Shown here: positions 32,950 to 44,950 of the stretch, one piece after another
How positions within the stretch are numbered: the stretch's first letter is position 1
Layout of the letters: the number at the start of each line of letters is the position of its first letter
Source of the DNA: Chamaelirium japonicum
Lineage: Eukaryota > Streptophyta > Magnoliopsida > Liliales > Melanthiaceae
DNA: 64,000 nucleotides
Direction: 5' to 3'
Assembly (NCBI GenBank): GCA_947650365.1
Contig: OX393557.1
Span: forward strand, 49,935,472-49,999,471
Translations under genes and position numbers: made by a program
Notes under the pieces: model-generated
What the model was told of the DNA's origin: nothing
The model's database searches: none
The model's input: only the letters and a program-made list of their open reading frames with translations

Positions 32950-33910
32950 GTACTCCCAATTCAACTCCCCTCTCTTTCTCTATGATGTCCCCCCTCCATT
33001 TAGGATGAAAAAAAAAACTATATACGCAGCCTAAATTTATGCTTTGGTCCTTTTGTGGTGTGAAGAGAAACCATAATAAATCCATGTAACTCTCCTAAAT
33101 AAAAAATTTTGAGTTGGTAGTTTTGGCTTGATTTTCTTTTCAAAATTTGTCTTTTTTTTCGATGTGAGTATGCTCAATTTTGGTCCAATTTTTCATAACT
33201 CAATTGGGTAGAGATTTCTAATTACTTTGGATATATCAACATGGTTAGTTTTTGTTTTTTGGTGGACTTTGTGAGAAGCCCTTCTTAGGAGATCGCTGCA
33301 GTTCGGACAACCTTTTCATTTGAGCTCAAACCCTTGTGGACGAAAAAACCCCTCTCCTTACTTCAAATTTATGCTTTGTTGCCACTCATCCTAAAACTAA
33401 ACCAAACCTAACTGAACCCCGCGCTGTCCGCCGCCTCCGGACCTAACTGAACCTCTCTAACGTAAGATCTATAGCCATGGAACGAACCCTAGAAGGAATC
33501 CTAAACCGAATCCGAACACATTTTGCTACCGGTCTCTCGTCTCCGTTGCTCACCGCCGTCAAGGCGGCGGTGGGGAGCAGCTGCAACTTGCGCCTTTCTC
33601 GTCAGGATCAAGGTCGAGGTCGTGGGGGACGGGAGGAGGAGGAGGTCGTTTGGTTCGAGGTTGCTGCTGTTGAGGAGGTGGTCGCGGCCATTGCCGCCTT
33701 TGTCGCTCGAGTTTGCTGCCTTCACCATGGCTGATCGAGAGAGGAGAGGAGGTGAGGGTGGTCTCGGAATTTTTAAAAAAGGAGAGATTTATGATTTATC
33801 CTAATGTTGGGTAGGTTAGAGCGTTTGGAACTCAAATGAAAAGTTTCATTGGGTTTATCCTAATGTTGGGTTGGTTAGAGGGTTTGTAGGCTCATTACCC
33901 CTTTTTTTTT

Positions 33911-34163
33911 AGTAAATTACACTTTACCCCTCTAAAGTTTAGCTCAAAAACACTTAACCCCCTTGTAGTTTATTTTGTTCCAAATCGCTCCCGAAAGTTT
34001 GAAATGCTAGCACAATACCCCCTTTTGTCAACTACTTGATTTCCTCATTTAATAATTTGTCTTATCAAAACTAAATTGAAGGGGGGCAAAATGTAGTTTT
34101 TTAACTAATGGGGGGTTAAGTGTTTTTTGAGCTAAACTTCAAGGGGGCAAAGTGTAATTTGCT
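33911..34163. mobile_element. Fold-back MITE in the intron
   Basis: The left arm AGTAAATTACACTTTACCCC and its continuation TTTAGCTCAAAAACACTTAA are mirrored on the right by GGTTAAGTGTTTTTTGAGCT and GTGTAATTTGCT. The inverted arms are about 50 bp. The flanks are T-rich, so the TSD cannot be resolved. Non-coding. Confidence 0.8.
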
Positions 34164-35152
34164 CCCTTTTTTGTAATTTTTCTTCATCTGGAAACTGGTG
34201 TTCATTACTTCCTATTATATGGTGATATCTTTGATGCAGCTTTGGTTGTCCTTGTTTATGTTATGTATAATGTGTGGCAGCATAGTTTAAAACAAAATTA
34301 AAATGTGAAAAGAGAAGTTCCATTGATGACTTGATGAACCATAAAAGACTTTGCTGTGGAAAATGTATCGGCGTAGTCCTTTTTTTAATTGATCTTTATA
34401 AATTAGTTTTAGGTCAACATTCTATTGCTTATATTTGGCTATTCACTGAGTGTGGTACGAGTGTTGTGATGTAGTTTCTTGTGCAAACTGTGAAAATTTT
34501 CGATAAATTTCAAGCATATGCCATATGAACATTGAGAGGTAATTCTAGGCGGGGATTGGTTAAAACTTGTTTAAGGGTAGACATGTTGGCGTAATTGTTG
34601 AAGGTATGTACATGTAACAATGGTGCGTGTGAGAATTAATGAGCTTGGATCTCCTCCAGTTGGTCGGCCTCGCCCGGTGCGCATCACAGTCGCATGCTGT
34701 CAGCTAGAGTATGATTCACTTTCAGGTCGCTTGCCATCGTGCAGCTGTGAAGCGCACGAGCCCACCTACCGGGGCCGACCGATTTGTAGATCTAAACTCG
34801 AATTAATTCGTTAGAAGACTTGTGATTCTCCACCATATCTTTACACTTATAAAGATGGCGGTATGGATGATGTTAATATCGAGTAATGTTGGGTATTGTA
34901 GACTTGTAGTTGGACTAGTTGATATTATTTTAGAGGGCATTTCCCTAATTTAAAATGGTACCTATATCAAATAAATATTTATGGGAATGTTCATGCAGAG
35001 ATCTTTCATCGACATTTGTCAATGATATCAACCTTTTCTATTTGCTGAATTGTGACTCATGAACTCTTGGTCACACGGAATCATTTATGCTAATTGGAGG
35101 CTTGATGTGTCAAGCATGGCATTTTTCGAGGTATCCTTTCTTTGGAACCTTA

Positions 35153-35399
35153 GGGGGTGTTTGGTATGTGGAACAACTCTTCCTCTTAATCCTCTTTTAG
35201 AAGAGGTTATTACCGTCAATTACTATTTCTAATACAATTTGACGGTCCAGCGTTCCAGTTGGCATAGAAATAGCCGGAGTGGTAATTTTTAGTTCCCAAG
35301 TACTTCATTCCACCGGAACAATTACTAGCCGTTATTTTCAAATCATGGAATTCGGAATGGAAATAGGTTGTTCCAGAATGATGCCAAACGCCCACCCCC
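35153..35399. mobile_element. Tourist-like MITE in the intron
   Basis: GGGGGTGTTTGGTATGTGGA at the left is mirrored by the right end, whose complement reads GGGGGTGGGCGTTTGGCATC. The flanks are TTA and ATA, close to the TTA/TAA target of PIF/Harbinger elements. About 247 bp, non-coding. Family by terminal similarity only. Confidence 0.65.
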
Positions 35400-38305
35400 A
35401 TAGTGTAGGTTGTTATAGATGGCATGGGCCCTGGGGGGCACCAAAGGTTTGAAGTGTCGGGCATTGCATTTTCGAAGTGACTTATCTTTTTACGCTTATT
35501 GTAGGATGTTGTAGGCAGCATGGGGCACCAAAAGTTTTAGCAGTGGTGGACCCAGGAACTCCCACTTGAGGGGGTTGAGACTATTAAAATTTAGAATGTT
35601 ATTTTATTTTCTTGACAATAAAAGTCACTATGTTCTTGTTGTAAAAGAAGCTCTAAGATAGACTATTTATAAACCACAAGTAGTTCATAACCCATTTAGT
35701 GCATAAAAAAAATCATATAGCCAACTATGTAATAGTCTCATAGAGGCGAACAAATTAAAAATGCACAAAGAACTTAAGTATCATAATCATATATCCAGTC
35801 AGGTATGATATAGACATGTACACAGCAAACATGTCACATAAACCATTTAGGCCAATAAACAAACAGAGCCCACATAATGGCATAAATTAAATATCACAAA
35901 ACTGATATTCAAGATTCATCTATGAAAATTAATTCAAGATTTCAAGAGAAACCAGATTGCAAAACATTTTTTCTAGTGGGAGAATTGAAAACAAATAAAA
36001 ACTAACAATGATTTGTATAAATCACAAATGATAAATTTAAAAGAATAGGTAATGAAATAGAAGATAGTTCTGCCATTCTGGATTCTCCGATTGTTGCCAA
36101 CCGATTGAAGATGATCTAAAACACCACCAAAAAAGAAAGGGAAAAACCAAGGAGAGAGGGAGACCTGTCTGGTCGCAGCAAGACCTTGGATGAAAACTCT
36201 AAACAGAGGTGTTGAGGCCCTTGATGGCACTTACAGTGACTATTGCCAGGCTGGTGATACAGTATTCATAAGAGAAGATTTAAGTTTGTTATTTTGAGTG
36301 GGAAATCATAATTTCATGAGAAACACGACCGTTGAACGATGGTTTAAGGTTTCAAGTTTCCTATTTTGAATAGAAAAGAGAGAACCTACAAGAAAAAAGT
36401 AGAGGACTCAAAGCCAAAGCCGATAACTTACAAGAAAAAAGTAGAGGACTCAGAGCCAAAGCCCAAGGAAATAACAATTTCACTTTTTTATTTTGCATTT
36501 TTTCAGTATTTTTGGTGGCAGCGATTGGAGTCTGGAACCATGGATGGTGGATGCCACATTTGTGTAGCACAAACTATGGCATTATTGCCATCATAGTCGT
36601 TCAGCCTCTTCGGTGGTGTTGGCATATTTTTTGTTGTGCGATTTGGGTGACGACCTCGAACGGCGCGTGACTTGCCTTACAGTTCCAACTTCCACGTGAG
36701 CCTTGGCTGATTGAAGTCATTTTTTTTTTGTGAATTGGCTCATGGATGTGACATTTCAATAGGAGAGGAGGCTAGAGGGGACCACCTCATAAAGTTTCGG
36801 GTGGCCATGCACCCTACTCCTCACGTTCGGCCCTTGGCTGCATAGTGACCTCACTGACCTGCCTCACTATATACACCATCAAAATATTACATAGTACTGG
36901 TGAAGAACATAGTACCGATGAAGATGTGAGTTTCTTTCAAGCCAAATACTAATCATATGTTTGAAAATTCATAGTAAGGGGAAGGAATGGACGCATCATG
37001 CCAAGAAGACCACATAATGGAGATGGTAGGTGGGGTGAGAGAGAGGATATTAACAATAACATTAACTAAACAAGTTGACTTGATAGTTACTACTGCAGTG
37101 ACTCCAATCAAATACAACATCATCTACATCAATTGTGTGAGGACTTAATATTAGCCTATATGGCTGAAGTCATCAAACTAATGAAAGGTGCACGCCTTTT
37201 CTAAAACGCCTAGGTGCGTCTAAGCGCATTTAGGTGTGCGCCTTATACAATTGGTCAAAGCGCCCAGCCTAGACCCCTCCTAGGAACCTTTTCGCCTAGG
37301 CCCGCACCTTGGCAAATGTGGTGTTAATCGCGCTTTCTGCTACATTAATACCTGCTCAATTGCATTTGGACCTTTATGGGTTAGAACCTCTGCATCTGTT
37401 CGACGCACTCATACCCATATTCTCTTCTAGTTTTCATCCCACCGCTTGCATAATTGGAAAGATCCTATCAACCATATTGTATAATTTTGGAATGCTTTTT
37501 ATATAATGAAATTGGTCCAAAATTAGTTCCAAGTATTGAGAGTTTACCTTTCATTCGTTCACATTTGTCATATGAAATATTCATGAATCATGAGTAATTC
37601 AAGAATTTTTTCAATGGTTTGTGAAAAATTGTGACTATGCTATGTACTCTTTGTAACTTTGAGATTTCTGCCTTTGTTAAGTGACGGTGCAGCCTCAGGG
37701 TAATCTATAACTATTAAGTGAAACTAAAACTGCATCTAATTTCAGATGTTGAACTTGGTTATTGAAACTGATAAAGATGGAAAAATTAAGAAACAAAAAA
37801 ACTCTAAAAAAAATGAATAAATAGAAGAGATGTAGGGATGGCAATCAAGCAAGCACTTTAATCTAATTTTGACGAAAGATTACAATGGGAATGTTGTTTC
37901 TTTTCAACTCTTTGGTTTCTAATTTGTGCCAAAGAGATAAGTGCAATTCTCTGTATTAAATCATGCCTTCTATCATTTTTGTTTAATTTTTGTTTAAACT
38001 CTTTCCTAGTCTAGAGAAACATGTTGATCCCTAATTGTATGAGCTTAAGTTGTGCAACCAACTCTAGATCCGTCCAGTGGACTTTTAGGTTTCTTGGTGT
38101 GCCCCTCTCTTGCCAAGTTGCATTGGTCAGGTTTTCATCACCAATCTAGAGGGTTGGTACTAGGTTGATAGATTAAAAAACTACCTTGTCCTCGTAGTCC
38201 ACCCCATCTTGATGGGATAAGGCTTGGATAATGATGATGCTTATGACGAGACGACGTCGATAATGATGATGCTTATGACGAGACGACGTCGATGATGATT
38301 GTCAC

Positions 38306-38952
38306 CATAGTTACCAAGTCAGAAGTCGGGAAAAAATCGGCTAAGGGAGGTCATAAAAGTCGAGAAACAAACAATATAATTTTAAAATATAGGGCAAATT
38401 ACAAAAGCCTCCCATGAACTATACACCTCATTTCATATTGGTCCCTCAACATTTTTTTGAACAATTTGATCCTTGAACTATGCTCCGTCTACATTTAGCC
38501 CCCTCCGTTAAGTTTTATTCCAAAAATACCCTTGTCCTAGTAAGCATAAATTAAATATTTTAAAGCAATTTTGAGTCTTATTGGAAATTGATAAGGGTAT
38601 TTTCAGGAAAAAAACTGGAGGGGGCTAAATGCACACGAAGCATAGTTCATGGATCAATTTGTTCAAAAAAATAATTGAGGGACCAATATAAAATGAGATG
38701 TATAGTTCAGGCGAGGTTTTTGTAATTTGTCCTAAAATATATTTATATAAAATGTTCGAAGAGGTTTTTTGAGTTGTACATGATGGGATTAAAACGCGAT
38801 TAATTGGGATTAAAACGCAAAAATCATTTTTTTTTTTCTTCACAAAATTGTGGTTTTCAAAAAATCGTGAAAGAGTCCCGTAGAGAACGTTTAATGAAAA
38901 AGTCGCGTTTTAATCGTGACTTATTCAGAAAATTGAAGTTTTTGGAAACAGA
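38306..38952. mobile_element. 647-bp insertion with 9-bp TSD, in duplication unit 1
   Basis: GATTGTCAC occurs on both sides (38297-38305 and 38953-38961). The sister unit has the uninterrupted site GATGATTGTCACAGAAG at about 39731. A 9-bp duplication is typical of Mutator-like elements. The terminal inverted similarity is weak (TAGTTACCAA against TGTTTCCAAA), so the family is unsure. It has no coding frame and hosts a MITE at 38391-38733. Confidence 0.7.
38391..38733. mobile_element. MITE with 7-bp flanking duplication, nested in the 647-bp insertion
   Basis: Ends AGGGCAAATTACAAAAGCCT and, mirrored, AGGTTTTTGTAATTTGTCCT. Both sides are flanked by AAAATAT (38384-38390 and 38734-38740). The arms extend inward (TGGTCCCTCAACATTTTTTT mirrored by TAATTGAGGGACCAATA). 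343 bp, non-coding. Confidence 0.85.
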
Positions 38953-40170
38953 GATTGTCACAGAAGATTACAAAGAGGGAATTAGAAATGGACATACTGG
39001 CATTAATGTTACGCAGCACAGAGATCCAGCAGTTAGTCACGTTAAAAATAGCTATTAATTTTCTTTTCCAAAAGAAAAGGAAAAAAAGAGAAAAGGATAG
39101 AGAACATTTATTAGAACATTTTTTATGTTTGTTGAAAATAAGTGAAACTAAAACTTCATCTAATTTCAGATGTTGAACTTGGTTATTGGAACCGATAAAG
39201 TTGGAAAAATTAAGAAACAAAAAAACTCTAAAAAAGATGAAAAAAAAGAAGTTTAGGGACAACATTCAAGTAATCACTTTAATCTAATTTTGACGTAATG
39301 GTTATAGAAGATTACAATGGGAATGTTGTTTCTTTTCACCTTTTTGGCTTCTAATATGTGCCAAAGAGACGAGTGCAATTCTCGATATCAAATCATGCAT
39401 TATATCCTCTTTGTTGAAACTCTTTCCTAGTCTAGGGAAACATTGGAGGGTTGATCCCTACTCCCTAGTTGTATGAGCTTTAGCTATGTCACCAACAAGG
39501 TAGGTCTCTAGATCCACCCATCTCTAGATCTGCCCAGTGGACTATTAGGTTTCTTGGTATACCTCTCTCTTGCCAAGTGGCCTTGGTCAGCTTTTCATCA
39601 CCAAGCTTAGAGGGTTGGCACTAGGTTGATAGATTCGGAAACTACCTTGTCAATCTTCCTCGTAGTCCACCCCATCTTCTTGGAATAAGGCTTGGATGTT
39701 AATGATGATTATGACGAGACGACGTCGATGATGATTGTCACAGAAGATTACAAAGAGGGAATTAGAAGTGGGCGGATTGGTTTACGTGTTACACAGCACG
39801 TAGATCCAGCAGTCAGTCACATTAAGAATAGCAATTAATTTCTCATAAAAAAAGGATAGCTATTAATTTTCTTTTCCAAAAGTAAAGGAAAAAAAAAGAG
39901 AAAAGGATAGGGAACATTTATTAGAGCATTTTTTATGTTTGATGAAAACAACAAAGAAGTGTTTTTCTGTTTTCTGCAAGTATTTTGATACTCCTTCGAC
40001 TATTTGGTGCTATAATTGTGTCGAGTATACTCTTTTTACCAAATTTATCATGTGAACATTTCAAGCTCCTTTTCCCTCGCACATTTTATTATTTGTTGTG
40101 TTCATCTGAAATAATTCAGATGTTTATGTCATCACAGTATCTTTCAATGTCGCTTGTTCTAAAACTCTAG

Positions 40171-41289
40171 GTCAATTCATCTCCGTGTGGATCGCCTGAG
40201 CAGGCTAACATGTTGAAGTCTGAGTTGGCATCATTATCCGAGAATAACGCGGAACTAAAGAAGCAGGTGAGTGATCTAACCATGAAGCTTCAATTCGCTG
40301 AACAAGGGAAGGATCAGGCTCAAAAAAAGTTCCTAGTTTTGGGAGAGCAGCATAAAGCAGGCCCGTTCGGTACCGTCAAGGCTCTGAGAACTAATCCAAC
40401 TGTCATCCCTGATGAGTCTGTTAACCCTAGGTTAGCAAACATACTGGAAAAGATAGCCGTTCAGAAAGAGCTTATAGTCGCAGTTGCAAATTCCAATGTG
40501 AGAGAGATGCTGGAGTTCTGGTTTGATAACATCAAAAGAGTGGGTATACCCAATTATCTGGTTGTAGCACTGGATGATGATATAGAAAGCTTCTGCAAAT
40601 CGAAGGAAGTTCCTGTTTACCGGAGGAACCCCGAGGAAGGCGTCGATTCCATTGGAAAAACGGGAGGGAACCATGCTGTGTCCGGTCTGAAGTTCCGCAT
40701 CCTCAGGGAATTCTTGCAGCTTGGTTACAGTGTACTCCTCTCGGATGTCGACATCGTGTACTTACAGAACCCCTTCGATCATCTCCACAGGGATTCCGAC
40801 GTCGAATCCATGAGCGACGGTCACGATAACACGACGGCATACGGTTACGACAATGTCTTCGACGAGCCTTCCATGGGTTGGGCGAGATACGCACATACGA
40901 TGCGGATATGGGTCTACAACTCTGGGTTTTTTTATATAAGGCCCACGATACCATCGCTCGAGCTTTTGGACCGGGTCGCGGGCCGGCTGTCTCGGCAGCC
41001 GAATTCATGGGACCAAGCGGTCTTCAACGAGGAGTTGTATTTTCCCTCGCACCCTGGGTACGAAGGGCTACACGCGTCCAAGAGGACGATGGACATCTAT
41101 CTCTTTATGAACAGCAAGGTTCTTTTCAAGAGCGTGAGGAAGGATGATCGGATTCGGAAGCTGAAGCCGGTGATCGTCCATGTGAACTACCACCCCGATA
41201 AGCTCCTGAGGATGAAAGCTATTGTGGAGCTTTATGTGTATGGAAAGCCAAATGCATTGCAACCTTTTCCTGATGGTTCGGAATGGTAA
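40171..41289 (+). CDS. RRA-type arabinosyltransferase (GT77), exon 2 and main entry
   Basis: With exon 1 this gives a 434-residue protein of the RRA1/2/3 group, Golgi enzymes known in Arabidopsis to extend arabinose chains on hydroxyprolines of extensins in the cell wall. Visible parts: luminal coiled coil at about residues 76-117 ([20 protein letters not shown]), a conserved entry [15 protein letters not shown] (125-139), and a nucleotide-diphospho-sugar transferase domain of the Nucleotid_trans type from about 155 to 410. The DxD metal and sugar-nucleotide motif is in [14 protein letters not shown] (Asp254 and Asp256), followed by [25 protein letters not shown] and [19 protein letters not shown]. 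The end is QPFPDGSEW and stop. Length and motifs fit the family, and I see no break, so the gene looks functional. Which RRA paralogue it is cannot be settled here. Confidence 0.95.
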   Translation, partial: VNSSPCGSPEQANMLKSELASLSENNAELKKQVSDLTMKLQFAEQGKDQAQKKFLVLGEQHKAGPFGTVKALRTNPTVIPDESVNPRLANILEKIAVQKELIVAVANSNVREMLEFWFDNIKRVGIPNYLVVALDDDIESFCKSKEVPVYRRNPEEGVDSIGKTGGNHAVSGLKFRILREFLQLGYSVLLSDVDIVYLQNPFDHLHRDSDVESMSDGHDNTTAYGYDNVFDEPSMGWARYAHTMRIWVYNSGFFYIRPTIPSLELLDRVAGRLSRQPNSWDQAVFNEELYFPSHPGYEGLHASKRTMDIYLFMNSKVLFKSVRKDDRIRKLKPVIVHVNYHPDKLLRMKAIVELYVYGKPNALQPFPDGSEW

Positions 41290-41392
41290 AGGTCATTCTC
41301 TAATTGCAGCAGTCTCAGCACTTGTTTACTTGGTATGGGCTCTTAGTTTCACTTGAGAAGCACACAGGTTGTTAGACTGTGACTTGTTGTAG

Positions 41393-41850
41393 CCAATGTT
41401 TTCAAAGCCAGACCATTCATCGAACCGGAAAAGAGACCGGGTTACAGGTCACCGGTTCAACCGTCGGGTCAACCCATGGTTTAACCGTGACATCATCATA
41501 ATATCATAACTGAATTTTATTGTTATTTATTTTTAAAAATAGTTAAAAAATATTTTTTATTATATTTTTTAAATAATTTATAATGTTGTCTAAAAATAAT
41601 TAACTTTTAGCAAATGCATTGAAGAGACAAAGAGGAGAGAACAGAAAAAAAAAAAAAAAAAAGTTTTAAGACCCTTTTGATAAACAATAGTTCATTAAAC
41701 CATCAAATGGGTCGTTGGCGGTTCAACTAATGAGTCGGCGGTTTTGTTGGGTTTATGTTAATTCTGGTTCTTGTGTTCATTAGATCCAGAATCTGGGCTG
41801 GTTCATGAGTCCAGCGGTTGAGTCGTTCGGTTCGTGTTTTAAAACATTGG
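41393..41850. mobile_element. MITE-like element just downstream of the RRA stop codon
   Basis: The ends CCAATGTTTTCAAA and TTTTAAAACATTGG are inverted repeats. TTGTAG flanks both sides (41387-41392 and 41851-41856). The interior has GAACCGG and CCGGTTCAAC words, and AT-rich sequence in the middle. 458 bp, non-coding. It begins 104 bases after the stop codon and so probably lies in or near the 3' UTR. Superfamily unsure, possibly hAT-related. Confidence 0.8.
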
Positions 41851-41856
41851 TTGTAG

Positions 41857-44260
41857 TAGCTAACTCCATATGAATTGTTTTTCTTGCAAAAAATGGTTTT
41901 GTTGGATTTTTTTTTGCAGAGAAAATGCTTTTATTGGATCACTTTTGTTTTAATTTTTGTATAAACAAATATGAAATTTGGCAAATATATACCTTATTAA
42001 TATCAATGGCTTTGCCGTCGGTCTTTTAATTGATGAACGGCATCTCCCTCCTGCTTAATTGTTGACGGCAGAGCGGTGTGCTACGGCAGCTCCTTCGTCG
42101 GCCGGACTACCGGAGATGGTGACTTTTGGTCTCTTTTGCGTGTTTCTGTTACCCTGTTATTTTTTTGATCCACCGGCTGAGGTTCTCTCTTTCTTCTTCT
42201 ACACCGACAATGGTGGTTCTGGGTTAGTCTGTGTGCAGTGGGTACTGCTGGCAAGCGGAGGTTGGTTGGTCCGCCTAGTGGCGGTCTGAGTTAATCTGAA
42301 AGGGTGGCAATCGGTGTTGTGTGGCCTTGTGCCTGTCTCTCCGTCGACGTGCGGTTGTCCTTACCTGTGCCGGGCTGTGGTCCTCTCGACTAGCCAACAC
42401 GATAGTCATCCATTCAATTCAAGTGTCACGTGATAATTTTTAACCAGGGTTAGGAGTTGATTAAGGTAGTTCTCCCTTTCTAACAATGATTATGAAAAAA
42501 AAATTAAAAAAAAAATATACCAAGTTGTATTTTTAAATTAATCATAACAAGGCGTATTTGCACACTATAGTTTACCGTTAAATTTGTCGGCCGTTGATCG
42601 GGTTGTTTTAAATTTTTTTTTAATTTTTTTTTTTTTAATCATGATCCAAGTAGAATAGATTGATCATCCATTAAATCTCACTCACAAGCGATATTAGAGA
42701 TGATGTATTCTTTTTCTTCAAGAAGTTATCAAGCTTGTACTAGGTCTTATATAGCCATGAGCAAATGAGCTTACGTCTGGGATTATAAAATCACTTGTTT
42801 AACCCTAAATTATCTTTTTTTGCTCCCTTAATCATTTATCAAAGGTTTTTGTCTGACTTTCCCATATATCATTCTTTTCAGCAGTCGTGAAGGAGTTATC
42901 GGGGCAAAGAGTACTTATCAGAGTCGTCAGCTATTCAGCTATCTATGCTTCGACAAATGGAAGTCAGTGTGGTGGCAATCTTGTAAATATCTCGCTATTA
43001 TTTTTTTCCTTTCATCTTTGATTTACCCTCTCTTAGAAAATGCTGCCACGTGTTCATCTATTTTTAAACACCTACACTATCTATACAAAAATAGCCAGTA
43101 CGTATTAGGGTTTGTAATATACATAAATTATACATTTTTTTTTTCCACTATTTATCACGCATTGTAATTTGAGTGAGATGATCGGAATAAGTTGTAGGTT
43201 TGACATAGGGAGAGAGAATTAATCAAATTTTCTAAAGCGCATGTTTATCACGAGAATAACATAGAAAACAACTATTTCTTGGGTCTCATTTCGCTTCTCC
43301 TCTCCCTAATACAATAACATTACCATGCATGTGGCCCTAAAGTTGCTAATAAGGCAAAACTTTCTATTTTTGATCTCGAGTATTAAAGTTGAGCTCATCC
43401 AGAGAAGGGGATTCGCATCACAAAGTCCCCCACCTCACCCAATATCAAAAAAAAACTTTGGAGGCTTAGCGAACAGTCCAAAACAAGAGATCTGTTTAAG
43501 CCAAAAGACAGAGGACGAAAATACTCCTCAATATGCTTTAAATTTTTATTTTCATATCACTTATTTCTAAACTAAACCGAATCTTAAAACCTAAGAGCTC
43601 TTCACTGGCGTGGCAAACTTATGTCATGCCATATGTCATCTCCGTTCCGGGGGACGAGCTCAATCTAGTACTTAAAATAAGTTCCTCCATACTTTACTAT
43701 ATATGAAAAGAGAAGCAAAAAAGTATGACAACTAGAAATTTGAGTGAATCAATAAGAAGGGGGGCTCGTCGGGGTCCGCCTAACCCTCCCTCCTTTACGA
43801 GGGGTTCTCAAAAAAAGGGGGGGACCAAATGGACACGTTTCGCCATTCGAACACCATTCGCAATCCAAATTTAATTTATACACAGTGGTGGGTGGTTAAG
43901 CAAGGTATCCATGATTTGTTTAAGACACCAATGGTTAGGGTCTAAGAATCGATCTGTTTTCAAGTTATAACCCACCATTGAGCTTCATCACTTTATGAGG
44001 TGGCTTTCACCTTCATTAGCTTTAGCTAGGATGTTCCATGGTCCCCTACAAATAACAAGATAGCAACCTCCATCTCAAGTTATTAATTAATATGCCAAAT
44101 TAGCCTTTGCCAAGCTCCACAAACCCTAAATTAAAAGATGGGTAGGGCCCTCTCATCATAAGAAATTTAAAAAAAAAAAAAATCAAGCCAGGTAATTTTG
44201 ATGTGATCCCTCGAAATGTGGCCGAAATCCAGGCAAGAATCGTGGTTGGCTCGTGGTGCA
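41857..44260. other. Intergenic stretch without a recognised gene
   Basis: AT-rich with short low-complexity runs. An open frame at 42059-42289 has no family I recognise and no supporting splice context. At 43430-43570 is one member of a dispersed repeat pair. No tRNA or RNA gene seen. Confidence 0.6.
43430..43570. repeat. Dispersed repeat, copy 1
   Basis: GGACGAAAATACTCCTCA, then TTTAAATTTTTATTTTCAT, then TTTCTAAACTAAACC closely match 56280-56345, which reads GGACGAAAATACTGCTCACT, TTCAAATTTTTGTTCCAT and TTTCTAAAACTAAAC. Same orientation in both copies. Identity unknown. Confidence 0.65.
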
Positions 44261-44261
44261 C

Positions 44262-44363
44262 CAACATGACTTAGCTCAGTTGGTGGTCACGTCGATCATC
44301 GCGATAAGCTGAAAAACGTATGGAGTTGACTACGAGGAGACATAGTAAAAAAAAAAAAAAAAC
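44262..44363 (+). mobile_element. Possible tRNA-derived SINE
   Basis: TTAGCTCAGTTGGTGGTC matches a Pol III box A (TRGYNNARNNGG). About 50 bases on, GGAGTTGACTACGAGG is a poor box B. A run of 17 A follows at about 44347-44363. Order and length fit a short or truncated SINE; the weak box B and unclear TSD keep confidence low. Confidence 0.35.
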
Positions 44364-44950
44364 CTAGCTTGCATGCGTGCATCGAAATTTGTGCTATTGT
44401 TTGGTGATTAAAGATATAGGTGCAACTTGTAGGGCTGCCTTGTAGAATGAGGCTGATGATATCTTTGCCCTATTGGTGAGATGTGATTGCTTGCAGTAAT
44501 CTAAGTAATAGATTAGGATCTTGTGGATCATGCCAATCACCATGCAATCCCACAGCTGGAAGTTGGGAGACAGGGCCTGAGGGTGTCTGGGATAAGGATG
44601 GCACCCTTTGTTTATGACTCTTAAGAGTGACTTGTGTAAGAGGGTGGGGGAGAAAAGGGGAGCCTAAGCATGCACATGTGTGTGCGTGTGTGTGGGTGGG
44701 TGGGTGAGGAGAGCAGAGGAGGGGATCAGTCTAAAGCATTTTTATTTATTATTATCCCAAAAATAGAACCGAAAAATGGATGTTAGGCCGCAAACAACAT
44801 ATCGGTTCGATGAACACGACACTCGTAAGATCCCATTAAGTTAAGGTCTCAGACTTATTTCATAAATATGAAACTATCCTTACCTACTTTCCACTCTCTC
44901 ATCTCTCTCGAGCTGCTATGGTGGTGGCAGGGACAGCACGAGCAACAAAG

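Larger units (their letters stand above)
37716..39949. repeat. Tandem duplication in the intron, unit about 0.8 kb
   Basis: Unit 1 (37716-39139) and unit 2 (39140-39949) both start AAGTGAAACTAAAAC and share long matches such as CAGATGTTGAACTTGGTTAT, GGGAATGTTGTTTCTTTTCA and GACGAGACGACGTCGATGAT. Unit 1 is longer because it carries the insertion at 38306-38952. Unit 2 has a small extra stretch near 39840. Inside unit 1, 38231-38299 also has a 33-bp local duplication. Confidence 0.9.
32950..40170 (+). other. Intron 1 of the RRA gene (7221 bp)
   Basis: Donor CAG/GTACTC; acceptor CTCTAG/GTCAAT. It holds MITE-like fold-backs, a tandem duplication and diverse repeats, listed separately. Also seen: a GC-rich island with an open frame at 33477-33734 that I do not recognise, a 42-bp tandem duplication at 36380-36462 (AAGTAGAGGACTCA), and a CGCCTAGG-rich repeat at 37188-37314. 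No further exon is needed to keep the frame or the family alignment. Confidence 0.8.

Noticed and set aside
33477-33734. Possible extra exon or gene in the RRA intron
   Set aside because: Open frames exist on both strands, no known domain is visible, and the RRA frame and family alignment need no further exon.
34620-34814. 64-codon open frame in the intron
   Set aside because: GC-rich fragment without recognised domain; could be an old repeat.
35540-36250. Possible element starting GTGGTGGACCCAGGAACTCC
   Set aside because: The start resembles a common plant repeat, but I could not find a matching end or TSD.
42059-42289. 76-codon open frame with hydrophobic stretches
   Set aside because: No recognised family; hydrophobicity follows from T-rich DNA.
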